The notes beneath the pieces were generated by a model that made no database searches, was not told the origin of the DNA, and was given only the letters and a program-made list of their open reading frames with translations. The translations under genes and the position numbers were made by a program. A stretch of 64,000 nucleotides of DNA from Lachnospiraceae bacterium (GTDB lineage: Bacteria; Bacillota; Clostridia; Lachnospirales; Lachnospiraceae), in NCBI GenBank assembly GCA_017427415.1, contig JAFRSU010000072.1:1-64000 (forward strand), read 5' to 3'. Position 1 is the stretch's first letter, and every line of letters begins with the position of its first letter. Below, in pieces: positions 8,130 to 16,431 of this stretch.

Positions 8130-8513
8130 TTAACCGCCTTTCTGCAGGTCTCGCTCGATATCCCTTGTCAGCTGCTCGATGCCCACCTGCTCCGCCGGTG
8201 CGATATGAGGAAACGCCCTTGTCCTTCCACCGCCGCGCTTCGCATGGCCAAACTCCAAAAGATGTGTCAGCTGGTATCGTTTGGAATGCACCACAATCTG
8301 GATAGAATCCGATGTTTCCCTGGTCTTCTTCACCGCCCAGCTCTTGGAATACTTACCCGTCTTCTTCGGAGCCGTGCTTTCGATCTGCTGCTTTACGGTC
8401 TTGCCCGCCTTCTGGACATCCTTCTTCAGATCTTCCGCAGCAAGCTTCGCGTATTCCTCCATGCCCTTCATCACGGTATCCGCCAGCTGGTCAATCTTTA
8501 TCGTCTGTGCCAT
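8130..8513 (-). CDS. HK97 gp10-like head-tail joining protein
   Basis: A 127-residue protein with the gp10 signature: N-terminal helix 'LADTVMKGMEEYAKLAAEDL', then 'STAPKKTGKYSKSWAVKK' and 'YQLTHLLEFGHAKRGGG'. It belongs to the tail-completion/neck group that joins connector and tail terminator. It overlaps the head-closure gene by 1 nt and lies two bases upstream of the small Cys-rich gene. Gene order (connector, closure, gp10, terminator, major tail) is canonical. Confidence 0.85.
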   Translation of the reverse strand: MAQTIKIDQLADTVMKGMEEYAKLAAEDLKKDVQKAGKTVKQQIESTAPKKTGKYSKSWAVKKTRETSDSIQIVVHSKRYQLTHLLEFGHAKRGGGRTRAFPHIAPAEQVGIEQLTRDIERDLQKGG

Positions 8514-8854
8514 CAGCGCCGCTCCTTCCTGCAGGTGAACTTCAATGACTTCTTCCGGAAGTTCATATGATCGATGTTCACTATGTTGTAGATCTCACCC
8601 ATGAACATCACCCGATAGTGCGTAGAATCAATCGCAGCAGCCTTCTGACAAAAACGGATAGATATGGTCATGGAAAAATCCTCAACGGTAATCCCGGCAA
8701 CCTGCTCTTCCTTGGAACTGGCCAGCCCTTCACCGCCAATCGTGGCGAAGCAGGTATAATAATCCGTCCAGTCGTTCTTATGATTGCCGTACTTATCCGT
8801 CACGCTCTCATTCTTCTGGAAGGTCACCTTGGATCTCAAAGCTGCCACATCCAT
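8513..8854 (-). CDS. Phage head closure protein (SPP1 gp16-like head-tail adaptor)
   Basis: 113 residues starting MDVAALRSKVTFQKNE, typical of the head-tail adaptor family that plugs the connector after packaging. 'HYRVMFMGEIYNIVNIDHMN' near residues 80-100 matches the family's C-terminal beta strands. GGAGGGATTCTG precedes the ATG. Adjacent genes overlap by one base at each end, so expression is translationally coupled. Confidence 0.88.
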   Translation of the reverse strand: MDVAALRSKVTFQKNESVTDKYGNHKNDWTDYYTCFATIGGEGLASSKEEQVAGITVEDFSMTISIRFCQKAAAIDSTHYRVMFMGEIYNIVNIDHMNFRKKSLKFTCRKERR

Positions 8855-9129
8855 CAGAATCCCTCCTTCCGGCTGCCAAATAACAGCGCCCGAAGTGTCA
8901 GATCCATTGCGTGATGATCGGCTTCTTCCCTGTGCTCATACAGATAAGCCACCGTAAACATCACGGCAATCTTCCCATTAGCACAGGCGTCCAGATCCGC
9001 CTCATCGTCCGTCCGCAGGATATCCATGCACTGCTTTTTCGCCGCCGTTATGAAATTTGCGATCAGGGAATCGTCATCCTCGAAATCAACCCGGAGATAA
9101 CTTTTCATTTCTTCCACAGTCACAGTCAT
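8854..9129 (-). CDS. Head-tail connector protein (gp6/gp15-like)
   Basis: A protein of 91 residues from ATG 9127-9129, chosen because AAGGAG lies 8 nt upstream; another ATG two codons earlier is too close to that site. 'MTVTVEEMKSYLRVDFEDDD' and 'KIAVMFTVAYLYEHRE' are hallmark segments of the small helical gp6-like connector that docks onto the portal. It precedes the head-closure gene. Confidence 0.88.
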   Translation of the reverse strand: MTVTVEEMKSYLRVDFEDDDSLIANFITAAKKQCMDILRTDDEADLDACANGKIAVMFTVAYLYEHREEADHHAMDLTLRALLFGSRKEGF

Positions 9130-9148
9130 CTGCATCACTCCTTAAACT

Positions 9149-9174
9149 GGGACGGCAGATTGCTCTACCGCCCC
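9149..9174 (-). terminator. Hairpin after the head fiber gene
   Basis: Minus-strand stem of about 9 bp (GGGCGGTAG against CTGCCGTCCC, imperfect), between the head fiber stop and the connector start. No U-tract; probably an attenuating or stabilising hairpin. Confidence 0.4.
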
Positions 9175-9181
9175 GCATTTC

Positions 9182-9832
9182 TTACTCTTCGGAATCATCC
9201 TCAGGCTCCACGATCACAAGCTTGTAGGTTGTCTCCGCATACCCATCAGCCCACAATGTGAAGTTATCAACCGACTTCTCGGTGTTATTACCAGCAAGCA
9301 CCAGATCAGCCGCAACCCAACGGACAAAATATCCGGCATCCAGATCACACTGAGCCGCTTCCGTAACATCTTCAGCGCTCAAAGCAGCTCCGTTGTAATA
9401 AATACCGGTGATCGGAGAAATCCCGACCCCAAGACCTACTCCAAGCCACTTGTGTTTCCCCCAGCCATTACCAGCCTCGAAGTCCTTAAGATTCTTCACC
9501 TTATCGGACAGAGTGATCGTAATGATATGTTCATCGTTATCCACGGCAACACTGGAAATCTTCCCCGTGTTATACTGACGATCCGCGTGACCGGCAACGC
9601 TGTCCGTTACCGTCGCATACTGCATCGTAAACGCGTCGCCTATCATAAGACCCGCATTCTTAATGTTGGTGATCAGGGCATTCAGACTGGTCCTGACTTT
9701 TGCCACGGTATCGCTTGTCACGTCAGCCGTACTCATATTCGGCATCAGGCCGTTGTCATAGACGATCTTTCCGCCGATATGAGTGACATCACCGCCCTGC
9801 TCTGTATAATTCTTTGCGTTATAATCGCTCAT
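9182..9832 (-). CDS. Head fiber / capsid decoration protein
   Basis: A protein of 216 residues from ATG 9830-9832 (GGAGGTGGAAA upstream); the open frame extends 11 codons further without an RBS. It begins MSDYNAKNYTEQGGDVTHIGG, an N-terminal pattern common to Firmicutes phage head fiber proteins encoded right after the capsid gene. The C-terminal half ('CDLDAGYFVRWVAADLVLAG') is beta-rich. Role: decorating the mature head. Assignment is by sequence resemblance and position; I have not aligned it. Confidence 0.7.
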   Translation of the reverse strand: MSDYNAKNYTEQGGDVTHIGGKIVYDNGLMPNMSTADVTSDTVAKVRTSLNALITNIKNAGLMIGDAFTMQYATVTDSVAGHADRQYNTGKISSVAVDNDEHIITITLSDKVKNLKDFEAGNGWGKHKWLGVGLGVGISPITGIYYNGAALSAEDVTEAAQCDLDAGYFVRWVAADLVLAGNNTEKSVDNFTLWADGYAETTYKLVIVEPEDDSEE

Positions 9833-9850
9833 TTTCCACCTCCAAAATCC

Positions 9851-9880
9851 GGGCTGCCATATCATCTGATACAGCAGCCC
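9851..9880 (-). terminator. Hairpin after the major capsid gene
   Basis: Perfect 7-bp stem GGGCTGC / GCAGCCC with a 16-nt loop, followed by GGATTTTGG on the minus strand. It lies between the capsid stop and the head fiber RBS and would lower downstream expression or stabilise capsid mRNA. Confidence 0.5.
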
Positions 9881-9895
9881 TGTTATCCGTTATCT

Positions 9896-11077
9896 TTACG
9901 CCTTCATCTTCAGGAGCTTGATGCCCTCAGGAAGAATGACCTTGCCGTCAACACGCTCAGTAGCAACAAAGCCGACCTGGCCGTTGGTGCTGTAAAGCTC
10001 GTTGAGTCTCTGCACAGTTCTTCCCGCACGGTCAGCGATCCAGTAATTCTTGAAATCTCCGAACGCCAAAGAGAAAGCGCCTGCTTCCATCTGCGGAACA
10101 TAAGGACTGGTATAAAGGTCATAGCCCAGGAGCTTGTCCGGCTCACCTGCCTGAAGGGAAGGCTGCCAGAGGTAAACGCCGTTGCCGTCCTTAAGCTTCC
10201 TGATCGCAGAGATAGTCGCATCATTCGCAAGGAACTTCGCGTTTCTGCGGTAAGGACTCTTAAGCGAATAGACAAGGCTGATCAGCTCATCCGCAGTCAC
10301 AGCGGTAGAACCTGCAGCAGTCACGCCGACCTCGCCGCCGTTCGCGGTAAAGATACCTGTAGGCTGTCCGGTTCCGATACCCACGCAGAACGCCTCTTCC
10401 TCCGCGATACCAAAAGCCCTTGCGAACTCAGCCGCAATGTAGCTTTCCAGATCAAACATGGAATCCTGAAGAAGCTCGATGGAAACCTTCACAAGGTCAG
10501 TAAGCTTGAACGCATCGATGGTCTTCTGGTCGAAGGAAGGATCGCTCGGAGTATAAGCTCCATTCTCAGCTGTCCATGCAGCGGTAGAATGAGTCGCTGC
10601 AATCGGGATCTTTCTCTCCGCGCTTGTGGTAATGACCTTCGCAAGACCTCTCACCACATTAGCCTCATCAAGGCCCATCACGATTTGACGCTCAAACTCT
10701 TCCGGCACGAGATAACCGCCGTCTGCCTGCACGCCCTCAGAAAGGACATTATACACAGGTCTCTTTCCACGGAGATGCGCACCAAAGTCTTCCTTGTAAG
10801 CATTGGAAGCACGGCCGGTCTTTTCCTCCACTTCCTGTCTCACAGGTCTTCCTGTAAGAGGCATATTCACAGGCTTGTTGAATTCAGCCTCCCTTGCCTC
10901 TGCTCTCTGCTGACGGTCGATCGCCGCAGTCAGATCCTCGATCTCCTGTTCCATACGACTGTAAGTCGCGTTATCCTCCGCAGACAGAACGCCGTTCTCA
11001 TTCTCGTGGGTATCCACAAAGTTCTTCGCGGTCTCCCACACCTTCGCTCTTTTCTCGATCATATCTTTGATAGTCAT
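9896..11077 (-). CDS. Major capsid protein, HK97 fold
   Basis: 393 residues. Residues ~1-105 are the scaffolding-like delta domain, rich in charge and coiled coil (MTIKDMIEKRAKVWETAKNF). The mature capsid begins near residue 105: 'SEGVQADGGYLVPEEFERQI' is the classic HK97-family N-arm, with 'RGLAKVITTSAERKIPIA', 'FKLTDLVKVSIELLQDS' and the P-domain. A cut by the upstream protease near this point is expected. ATG follows GGAGGAATCGAGCT. The long opposite-strand open frame here is a shadow. Confidence 0.96.
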   Translation of the reverse strand: MTIKDMIEKRAKVWETAKNFVDTHENENGVLSAEDNATYSRMEQEIEDLTAAIDRQQRAEAREAEFNKPVNMPLTGRPVRQEVEEKTGRASNAYKEDFGAHLRGKRPVYNVLSEGVQADGGYLVPEEFERQIVMGLDEANVVRGLAKVITTSAERKIPIAATHSTAAWTAENGAYTPSDPSFDQKTIDAFKLTDLVKVSIELLQDSMFDLESYIAAEFARAFGIAEEEAFCVGIGTGQPTGIFTANGGEVGVTAAGSTAVTADELISLVYSLKSPYRRNAKFLANDATISAIRKLKDGNGVYLWQPSLQAGEPDKLLGYDLYTSPYVPQMEAGAFSLAFGDFKNYWIADRAGRTVQRLNELYSTNGQVGFVATERVDGKVILPEGIKLLKMKA

Positions 11078-11091
11078 AGCTCGATTCCTCC

Positions 11092-11868
11092 TTAAATGAA
11101 TCTCTTGATAAAATTCAAGCGTTCCCTGATTTCATCACAGGAACGCCCGTTATCCGTTGTCTGTTCAGTTGCTGCACCGTTCTCCGGTGCCTTGATGTGA
11201 CACTTCGCTGCGATCTTATCCATCAGCGAATTGGTCACCGCCGCCCTGGAATAGAGCATCGACACTTCCGGTGCTTCCAGATCTTCGCCCTCCGATGCAT
11301 CCGCCCTCTGCAGCACATCATCCGCAAATCCCAGCTCCACCGCCTTGTGCGCGTCCATCCAGGTCTCCGCATCCATCAAGTGTGAAATCTTCGTTCTGCT
11401 CATGCCGGTCTTGATCTCATAAGCATTCATGATGGATTCCTTCACTTCAGCCAGCATGTTGATCGCCTTCTGCATCTCCGCCGTATCGCCAAAAGCGATT
11501 GTCGCCGGATTGTGGATCATCATCATGCTCACAGGACTCATAAACACCTTCGTCCCTGCCATCGCGATCACGCTTGCCGCCGATGCCGCAATGCCATCGA
11601 TCTTCACCGTGACATCGCCCTTATAGTCCATCAGCATGTTGTAGATCTGAGCCGCCGCCACGCAGTCACCGCCCGGACTGTTGATCCAGACCGTGATGTT
11701 CCCTGTCCCTGCATTCAGCTCATCTCTAAAAAGAGCCGGTGTGACATCATCGTCAAACCAGCTCTCTTCTGCTATGGTTCCGTTAAGGAAAAGCACTCTT
11801 TCATTGACCTCTTCGCCTGAAGCCTGGTCTCTGATCTTCCTGCTTTTCCAGTTCCAAAACTTCTTCAT
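11092..11868 (-). CDS. Head maturation protease (ClpP-related)
   Basis: 258-residue serine protease of the S14 (ClpP-like) prohead family, encoded just upstream of the capsid. Visible motifs are 'ITVWINSPGGDCVAAAQIYN', the nucleophile region 'DGIAASAASVIAMAG' and the His region 'MSPVSMMMIHNPA'. 'DAETWMDAHKAVELGFAD' is the usual C-terminal ClpP element. It would remove scaffold domains during head maturation. ATG preceded by GGAGG with 11-nt spacing. Confidence 0.95.
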   Translation of the reverse strand: MKKFWNWKSRKIRDQASGEEVNERVLFLNGTIAEESWFDDDVTPALFRDELNAGTGNITVWINSPGGDCVAAAQIYNMLMDYKGDVTVKIDGIAASAASVIAMAGTKVFMSPVSMMMIHNPATIAFGDTAEMQKAINMLAEVKESIMNAYEIKTGMSRTKISHLMDAETWMDAHKAVELGFADDVLQRADASEGEDLEAPEVSMLYSRAAVTNSLMDKIAAKCHIKAPENGAATEQTTDNGRSCDEIRERLNFIKRFI

Positions 11869-11875
11869 AAGACGC

Positions 11876-13219
11876 TTATCCTCCTTCCCGTCTTCGCCTT
11901 CTCACCGACTGCCCCGCATCACCTTCCTGTCCAGGCTCACTACCTGCACTCTCAGATTCCCCGGAACCGCCGTCCGCCGCAAATATCCCGGCATCCTCCA
12001 GCTTCGTCATATTTCCATTTATCAGGTACAGATCGCCGCCCTGTTCCGCCGGGATCCTGTCCAGGTTCTCCAGTTCACGGATATCATTTGCAGACATCCA
12101 GCCGTTCTGTCTGGCTGTCGCATAACCGTTCATCCTGCTCTGGTAATCACCTCTGAGCAAACCATCCACATTGAACTTGAAGAAATACTTTTTCTTCTCA
12201 TCCGGTGTCAGCAATGCTCGAACCATTGCCTGTTCCCACCGACTCACCCAGGGATCCAGTGTGTACTTCACAAATTCTAGCGACTGCTGCTCAATATTGT
12301 TGAAACTGGACTTTTCCAAGTCTCCGATCATATGAGGCGGCACACGGAAGATCCTCGCGATCTCATCAATCTGGAACTTCCTTGTCTCCAGGAACTGAGC
12401 CTGCTCAGGTGAAATGGAAATCGGAGTGTACTTCATTCCTTCTTCCAAAACAGCAATCTTATTGGCATTGCCGCTTCCTCCGAAGGTTGCCTGCCAGCTC
12501 TCCCTTACCTTGCTCGGATCCTTAATGGTCCCCGGATGCTCCAGCACTCCCGAAGGAGCCGCACCGTTCGCAAAGAACTTGCTTCCATACTCTTCCGTGG
12601 CAATCGCAAGACCAATCGCATTCTTCGCCATCGCAATCGGCGAATACCCAACCAGACCGTCAAATCCAAGCCCCGGAATATGCAGCACATCATGAGGCTG
12701 GAGCCTTACCGTCCTTCCAACCTTGTTGGTTCCCTTCCTGCCATCCACATCATCCGAATCGTAAACGGTATATTCGTAATAAAGCCTTCCGTGCTCATCA
12801 CGATCCACCTTCATCCGATCAGGCATTAGCGGATACAGAGCCACGACTTCACCCTTACCGTTGCGGATAATCTGACTGTAGGCATTGCCCCACAGGAGCA
12901 AATGCGTCATCAGAGTCTCCCTGAAAATGAAGGAAGTCATCTCCGGATTCGGCTCATCATGGAGCAAAAAATAAAGCGGATGTTCCACCGCTTTTTCCTT
13001 ACCGCCATCATCGGTATATCTGTAAAATTGTAATGGCAGGCTCGCCACCGCCTCCGACAGGATCCTCACACAGCAGTACACCGCCGTCATCTGCATTGCA
13101 GATCTCTCTGTCACGTACTTGCCGCTCGCAGTACCTCCCAGAAAGAAACTGTAGCTGCTTCCTGCTGTTCTGTCCGTGGGCTTATCCCTGCTCCGAAATA
13201 AACCGCTTAGTATTCCCAT
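11876..13219 (-). CDS. Phage portal protein
   Basis: A protein of 447 residues from ATG 13217-13219 (GGAGGAACTGGGT upstream); a longer in-frame reading of six residues overlaps that site. 'RSAMQMTAVYCCVRILSEAVASLPL', 'DEPNPEMTSFIFRETLM', 'GLVGYSPIAMAKNAIG' and 'PPHMIGDLEKSSFNNIEQQS' are diagnostic of HK97-type portals. The C-terminal ~50 residues are low-complexity and charged. It forms the dodecameric DNA entry ring. Canonical order terL - portal - protease - capsid. Confidence 0.96.
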   Translation of the reverse strand: MGILSGLFRSRDKPTDRTAGSSYSFFLGGTASGKYVTERSAMQMTAVYCCVRILSEAVASLPLQFYRYTDDGGKEKAVEHPLYFLLHDEPNPEMTSFIFRETLMTHLLLWGNAYSQIIRNGKGEVVALYPLMPDRMKVDRDEHGRLYYEYTVYDSDDVDGRKGTNKVGRTVRLQPHDVLHIPGLGFDGLVGYSPIAMAKNAIGLAIATEEYGSKFFANGAAPSGVLEHPGTIKDPSKVRESWQATFGGSGNANKIAVLEEGMKYTPISISPEQAQFLETRKFQIDEIARIFRVPPHMIGDLEKSSFNNIEQQSLEFVKYTLDPWVSRWEQAMVRALLTPDEKKKYFFKFNVDGLLRGDYQSRMNGYATARQNGWMSANDIRELENLDRIPAEQGGDLYLINGNMTKLEDAGIFAADGGSGESESAGSEPGQEGDAGQSVRRRRREGG

Positions 13220-13295
13220 ACCCAGTTCCTCCTTCATATGCCTGATTCAAGGCTTCCCTGATCACAAGGAAGCCGATCATTGATAAAATCAACAT
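13182..13295 (-). CDS. Small phage protein between terminase and portal (37 residues)
   Basis: ATG at 13293-13295 has GAGG 8 nt upstream, inside the terminase gene end; TGA at 13182-13184. It overlaps the portal start by 38 nt. The peptide MLILSMIGFLVIREALNQAY is a hydrophobic N-terminus followed by a polar tail, possibly a one-pass membrane peptide. The portal RBS is embedded within it, which may couple portal translation to this frame. Function unknown; it could be only a coupling leader. Confidence 0.45.
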   Translation of the reverse strand: MLILSMIGFLVIREALNQAYEGGTGYGNTKRFISEQG

Positions 13296-13305
13296 TGCTT
13301 TATCC

Positions 13306-14931
13306 TCAAAAGACCAACAGGCCGCGCTCATCATAAACACTCCCCTGTGGCTCCGTCTGATTGCGGATACATCGGTCAAGCGCCATGATCGCAGCCACAA
13401 TGCCGTCGATCTTTTCTTTCGATTTTGCCTTCGTCACTTTAATGTTCCCTGCAGGATCCGTATCGACTACCACGTTGCCGGCCATCCATCTGAGAACCGG
13501 ATGTCCTCCATGAATAATCTGTCCTTCCATGAGCAGCCGATAAAAATCCTTCGTCGGTCCGGACATTGAAGCAAAGCCCTGGCCGAACGGAACCATCGTG
13601 AATCCATCACCTTCCAGGTTCTGGATCATCTGTGTGGCGTTCCATCTGTCCACTGCGATCTCGACGATGTGGTATTTTTCCGCCAGATCATTGATGAACT
13701 TCTCAATGAAGTCATAGTGGATCACGTTGCCCTCGGTCGATAACAGATAACCCTGCCTCTCCCAGATATCATAAGGAACGGAAGCTGCCTTCACTCTCTG
13801 CGGTATCGTTTCTTCAGGTACCCAGAAGAACGGAAGCAGGATATACTTCTCATCCTCATCCCTCGGAGGAAACATCAGCACCAGTGCCGTGATATCTCCC
13901 GTACTGGATAAGTCCAGACCGCCGTAACAGTCCCTGCCTTCCAGAGCAGCCAGGTCTATTTCTTCATTACCCTTCATGAATATCGCATCCGGTATCCATG
14001 CAACAGTACTTGAAACCCACATGTTCAGCCTCAGCCACTTGAAGGTCACTTCATCTGCCGGATTCTGTTTTGCTTCCCGGTATGCATCCCTGAGCCTTTC
14101 GATATCTACCGTATATCCCAGAGAAGGATTGACCTTGTACCAGTTAGCTTCATCCTCCCAGTCCTCATCATCCTTCAGTCCGTAGACCACCGGATAAAAT
14201 GTCGGATCCACACGCCGGCCTTCCAGAATGTCCACCGCCTTCGTATGAAGCTCATACGCAATGGAATGTCTGTCGGTACCTGCCGTGGTGATAATGAAAT
14301 GCAGCGGATTCTGTCTGGCATCCGATGATCCCTTCGTCAGAACGTCATACAGCTGCCTGTTCGGCTGCGTATGAATCTCATCAAACACCAATCCACTGAC
14401 TGAAAATCCATGCTTACCCCCGACCTCTGCACTGAGCACCTGGTAATATCCTGAATTTCCGTAGTTTACTATTCTCTTTGTTGCCGTCATCAGCTTTGAC
14501 CGCTTCAAAAGCGCCGGCGACATCTCAACCATCTGTCTTGCCACATCGAAAACGATACTGGCCTGCTGTCTGTCAGCTGCAGCACCATAGACTTCAGCAG
14601 ATGGTTCATTATCTGCATATAAAAGATAAAGAGCGACGGCTGCTGCCAATTCGCTCTTCCCTACCTTCTTGCATATTTCTACAAAAGCTGTCCGGAACTG
14701 CCTGTACCCATCAGGTTTGACGATTCCGAAGATGTCCCGGATCAACTGCTCCTGCCAGGGAAGCAGCCAGAACCTCTTGCCTGCCCATTTGCCCTTGGTA
14801 TGACAAAGGTTCTCAATGAACTTCACAGCCCTGTCAGCCTTCGCCTTATCATAATGAGATGTCGGAAGCATGAATCTCGACGGCTTATAATTCTTCAGCT
14901 TCGGATAACCCGCAGGTCTTCTCTCCGCCAT
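13306..14931 (-). CDS. terL: Terminase large subunit
   Basis: 541-residue packaging ATPase/nuclease. The N-terminal ATPase domain has a Walker-A-like 'EICKKVGKSELAAAVALY' (~residues 86-103) and Walker B 'VSGLVFDEIHTQPNR' (~180). The C-terminal RNase-H-like nuclease starts at 'CYGGLDLSSTGDITALVLM' (~290), with a second acidic motif at 'IVEIAVDRWNATQM' (~415) and a third at 'KSKEKIDGIVAAIMALDR'. It overlaps terS by a few bases. The type pairs with P27-family small terminases and HNH proteins, generally cos packaging. Confidence 0.96.
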   Translation of the reverse strand: MAERRPAGYPKLKNYKPSRFMLPTSHYDKAKADRAVKFIENLCHTKGKWAGKRFWLLPWQEQLIRDIFGIVKPDGYRQFRTAFVEICKKVGKSELAAAVALYLLYADNEPSAEVYGAAADRQQASIVFDVARQMVEMSPALLKRSKLMTATKRIVNYGNSGYYQVLSAEVGGKHGFSVSGLVFDEIHTQPNRQLYDVLTKGSSDARQNPLHFIITTAGTDRHSIAYELHTKAVDILEGRRVDPTFYPVVYGLKDDEDWEDEANWYKVNPSLGYTVDIERLRDAYREAKQNPADEVTFKWLRLNMWVSSTVAWIPDAIFMKGNEEIDLAALEGRDCYGGLDLSSTGDITALVLMFPPRDEDEKYILLPFFWVPEETIPQRVKAASVPYDIWERQGYLLSTEGNVIHYDFIEKFINDLAEKYHIVEIAVDRWNATQMIQNLEGDGFTMVPFGQGFASMSGPTKDFYRLLMEGQIIHGGHPVLRWMAGNVVVDTDPAGNIKVTKAKSKEKIDGIVAAIMALDRCIRNQTEPQGSVYDERGLLVF

Positions 14932-15401
14932 TAAGCCTCACCTCCAAGTAATGCCTCCATCTCATCTTCTTCGTCCTTGCCGACACCGGATGCTGCCATG
15001 ATCCTCGATCTGGCAGATGGAGTCAGACCAAACTCAGATGCCGCCTGCATCATAAGCCTCTGCTCTGTATTACAGATCGCAACCCACGGATTCGGTCTCT
15101 GCATACCATTCTCCGTTTCATAGGTAGCACCCTCGGAATTGATATGCTCCTGGGCTTCTTTCCATCTGGCATAGGACTGACAATATGCTGCAAATGCAGA
15201 CCGATCGATCTCCGTCAGCACTCCCATCTGATTCAGTTTCTCCGATAACCGGATCCATTCTGTCTTAGCTTCCGGCAATAACCATGCAGGGCAGTCGGGC
15301 ATTCCCTTACCCGGATTCGGTTCTTTTGTGTTCAGTTTTCTCTTTCCCGGATTTCCTTCCAGCTTTTTCACCGCTGTAGGCTTCGGCTTTCTTCCAGCCA
15401 T
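14931..15401 (-). CDS. terS: Terminase small subunit, P27 family
   Basis: A protein of 156 residues from ATG 15399-15401 (GGAGGG 9 nt upstream); the open frame begins earlier without RBS. 'MAGRKPKPTAVKKLEGNPGK' is the P27 family N-terminus, and the C-terminal 'FGLTPSARSRI' segment is also characteristic. It recognises the packaging site and recruits the large subunit. Encoded directly downstream of a putative cos site. Confidence 0.95.
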   Translation of the reverse strand: MAGRKPKPTAVKKLEGNPGKRKLNTKEPNPGKGMPDCPAWLLPEAKTEWIRLSEKLNQMGVLTEIDRSAFAAYCQSYARWKEAQEHINSEGATYETENGMQRPNPWVAICNTEQRLMMQAASEFGLTPSARSRIMAASGVGKDEEDEMEALLGGEA

Positions 15402-15439
15402 AGAGCATCGCCCTCCTTCCTTCCAAATTTCACTTTTCA

Positions 15440-15517
15440 TTTCGCGATTTTGCACACGTGACCCCCGCGCCGTTCCCTGGGAGCCACACCTGTAGAGATT
15501 TCACCCGCCCCTACCCG
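15440..15517. other. Candidate cos packaging site
   Basis: The gap between HNH and terS holds GC-rich, highly ordered sequence: GGCGCGGGGGTCACGTGTG on the minus strand, preceded by 'GGGGCGGGTG' and 'CTCTACAGG' blocks. From memory, very similar sequence recurs at this exact position in other Firmicutes prophages with P27 terminases. HNH proteins next to terminase are known cofactors for cos cleavage in HK97-like phages. The exact nick positions cannot be read. Confidence 0.5.
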
Positions 15518-15876
15518 CGATAGTTTCCCCAATAATCCCCTCTCTTCGCGTGTATGGTTGAGTGACACGACTTGCACAACGCGATCAGGTTACTACGATC
15601 GTGTGTGCCACCTTCACTCAGAGGCAGCTTGTGGTGGATCTCTTCAGTCGGCACGATAATCCCACGTTCAAAACACAGCTCACAGAAAGGATGCTCCGCA
15701 GCATACTTATCACGGATCCTCTTCCATGCACGACCGTATCTCTTCTTCGTAGACTTATCTCTGCAGAACTTCTCATAGTTACAGTTGCTCAGCTTCTCAT
15801 GCTCTTCACAGAACCTTTTGTCTGTCAGCTTTGGGCATCCGGGATAAGAGCATGGATGCTTCGGTTTCCTTGGCAT
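15511..15876 (-). CDS. Phage HNH endonuclease
   Basis: 121 residues. An N-terminal Cys/His cluster (CSYPGCPKLTDKRFCEEH) is followed by the HNH core: 'CELCFERGIIVPTEEIHHKLP', 'GGTHDRSNLIALCKSCHSTIH'. The metal-binding Cys pairs (CELC, CKSC) and catalytic His of EIHH are all present. Encoded beside the terminase genes, where HNH proteins assist genome packaging cleavage. ATG preceded by GGTGGAACG. Confidence 0.93.
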   Translation of the reverse strand: MPRKPKHPCSYPGCPKLTDKRFCEEHEKLSNCNYEKFCRDKSTKKRYGRAWKRIRDKYAAEHPFCELCFERGIIVPTEEIHHKLPLSEGGTHDRSNLIALCKSCHSTIHAKRGDYWGNYRG

Positions 15877-15898
15877 CGTTCCACCTTCTTTCCCATAG

Positions 15899-15933
15899 AA
15901 AAAGCCGCCACGGTGTTCTGGTCCGCAACGGCT
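15899..15933 (-). terminator. Terminator hairpin downstream of the putative late promoter
   Basis: On the minus strand AGCCG...CGGCT with inner GCGG/CCGT pairs is followed by TTTTTCT. It lies only about 25-55 nt after the predicted start from the promoter at 15,963, before the HNH gene. Late transcripts would have to read through it. Confidence 0.65.
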
Positions 15934-15962
15934 CTCTCATCTTTCGCTTTTGCCAGTTTAAC

Positions 15963-16005
15963 ATTATCACATAGGCTTACTGTATCGAACTTGATTTTAC
16001 TGTAT
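15963..16005 (-). promoter_or_regulatory. Putative late promoter with two ATACAGTAA direct repeats
   Basis: Extended -10 TGTGATAAT (minus strand, GATAAT at 15963-15968). Two identical 9-mers ATACAGTAA at 15977-15985 and 15997-16005 are exactly 20 bp (two helical turns) apart; the distal one overlaps the stop codon of the DUF1492 gene. No good -35 is present, as expected for an activated promoter. Position suits transcription of all packaging and structural genes. Confidence 0.5.
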
Positions 16006-16428
16006 TGTTTCCGGAATCGTTATTTCATCCAGGGCATTCCTGTGAAGGCGGAACACATTATCGATACCGTACCCAAGCTCAATAGCGATCTCTTCCCATC
16101 TCATATAGGACAGGTACCGCAGTTCCAGTATTGTCTGAAGTTCCGCACTCTCCACTGCTTTGATCCTGCGGATGATATCCTTCTTCAGTTCAACCAACTC
16201 CACCATATCCTTATTGATCTCGTTTTCAAGTTCGATGATCTTTATCACTGCATCTTCCAAACGGGAATGTCCCTTGTTCGGATTCCTCGGCATATCCGAA
16301 TATGTCACGGTCGCTTTGGTTGCCAGATCATGAAGTTCCTCTATCTGCCCCAGCTTACTCTCGATACGCTGGTTCAGCCCAAAGGCCTGCGACAAATATT
16401 TCTTTGCTGCTACCTGATGCTTGTTCAT
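15997..16428 (-). CDS. DUF1492/ArpU-like late transcriptional regulator
   Basis: 143 residues. The N-terminal half is coiled coil (IELENEINKDMVELVELKKDI). The C-terminal half, 'AELQTILELRYLSYMRWEEIAIELGYGIDNVFRLHRNALDEI', is a sigma-region-4-like HTH of the DUF1492/ArpU group that controls late gene expression in Firmicutes phages. It is encoded last in the early run, directly before the repeats and promoter at 15,963. It is likely the activator of that promoter. ATG preceded by GGAGGTAGCTT. Confidence 0.85.
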   Translation of the reverse strand: MNKHQVAAKKYLSQAFGLNQRIESKLGQIEELHDLATKATVTYSDMPRNPNKGHSRLEDAVIKIIELENEINKDMVELVELKKDIIRRIKAVESAELQTILELRYLSYMRWEEIAIELGYGIDNVFRLHRNALDEITIPETIQ

Positions 16429-16431
16429 AAG

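Noticed and set aside
9452..11095. Long plus-strand open frame (547 codons) opposite the capsid and head fiber genes
   Set aside because: Composition (Arg/His/Leu rich) and the lack of an RBS or relatives mark it as a shadow of genuine minus-strand structural genes.
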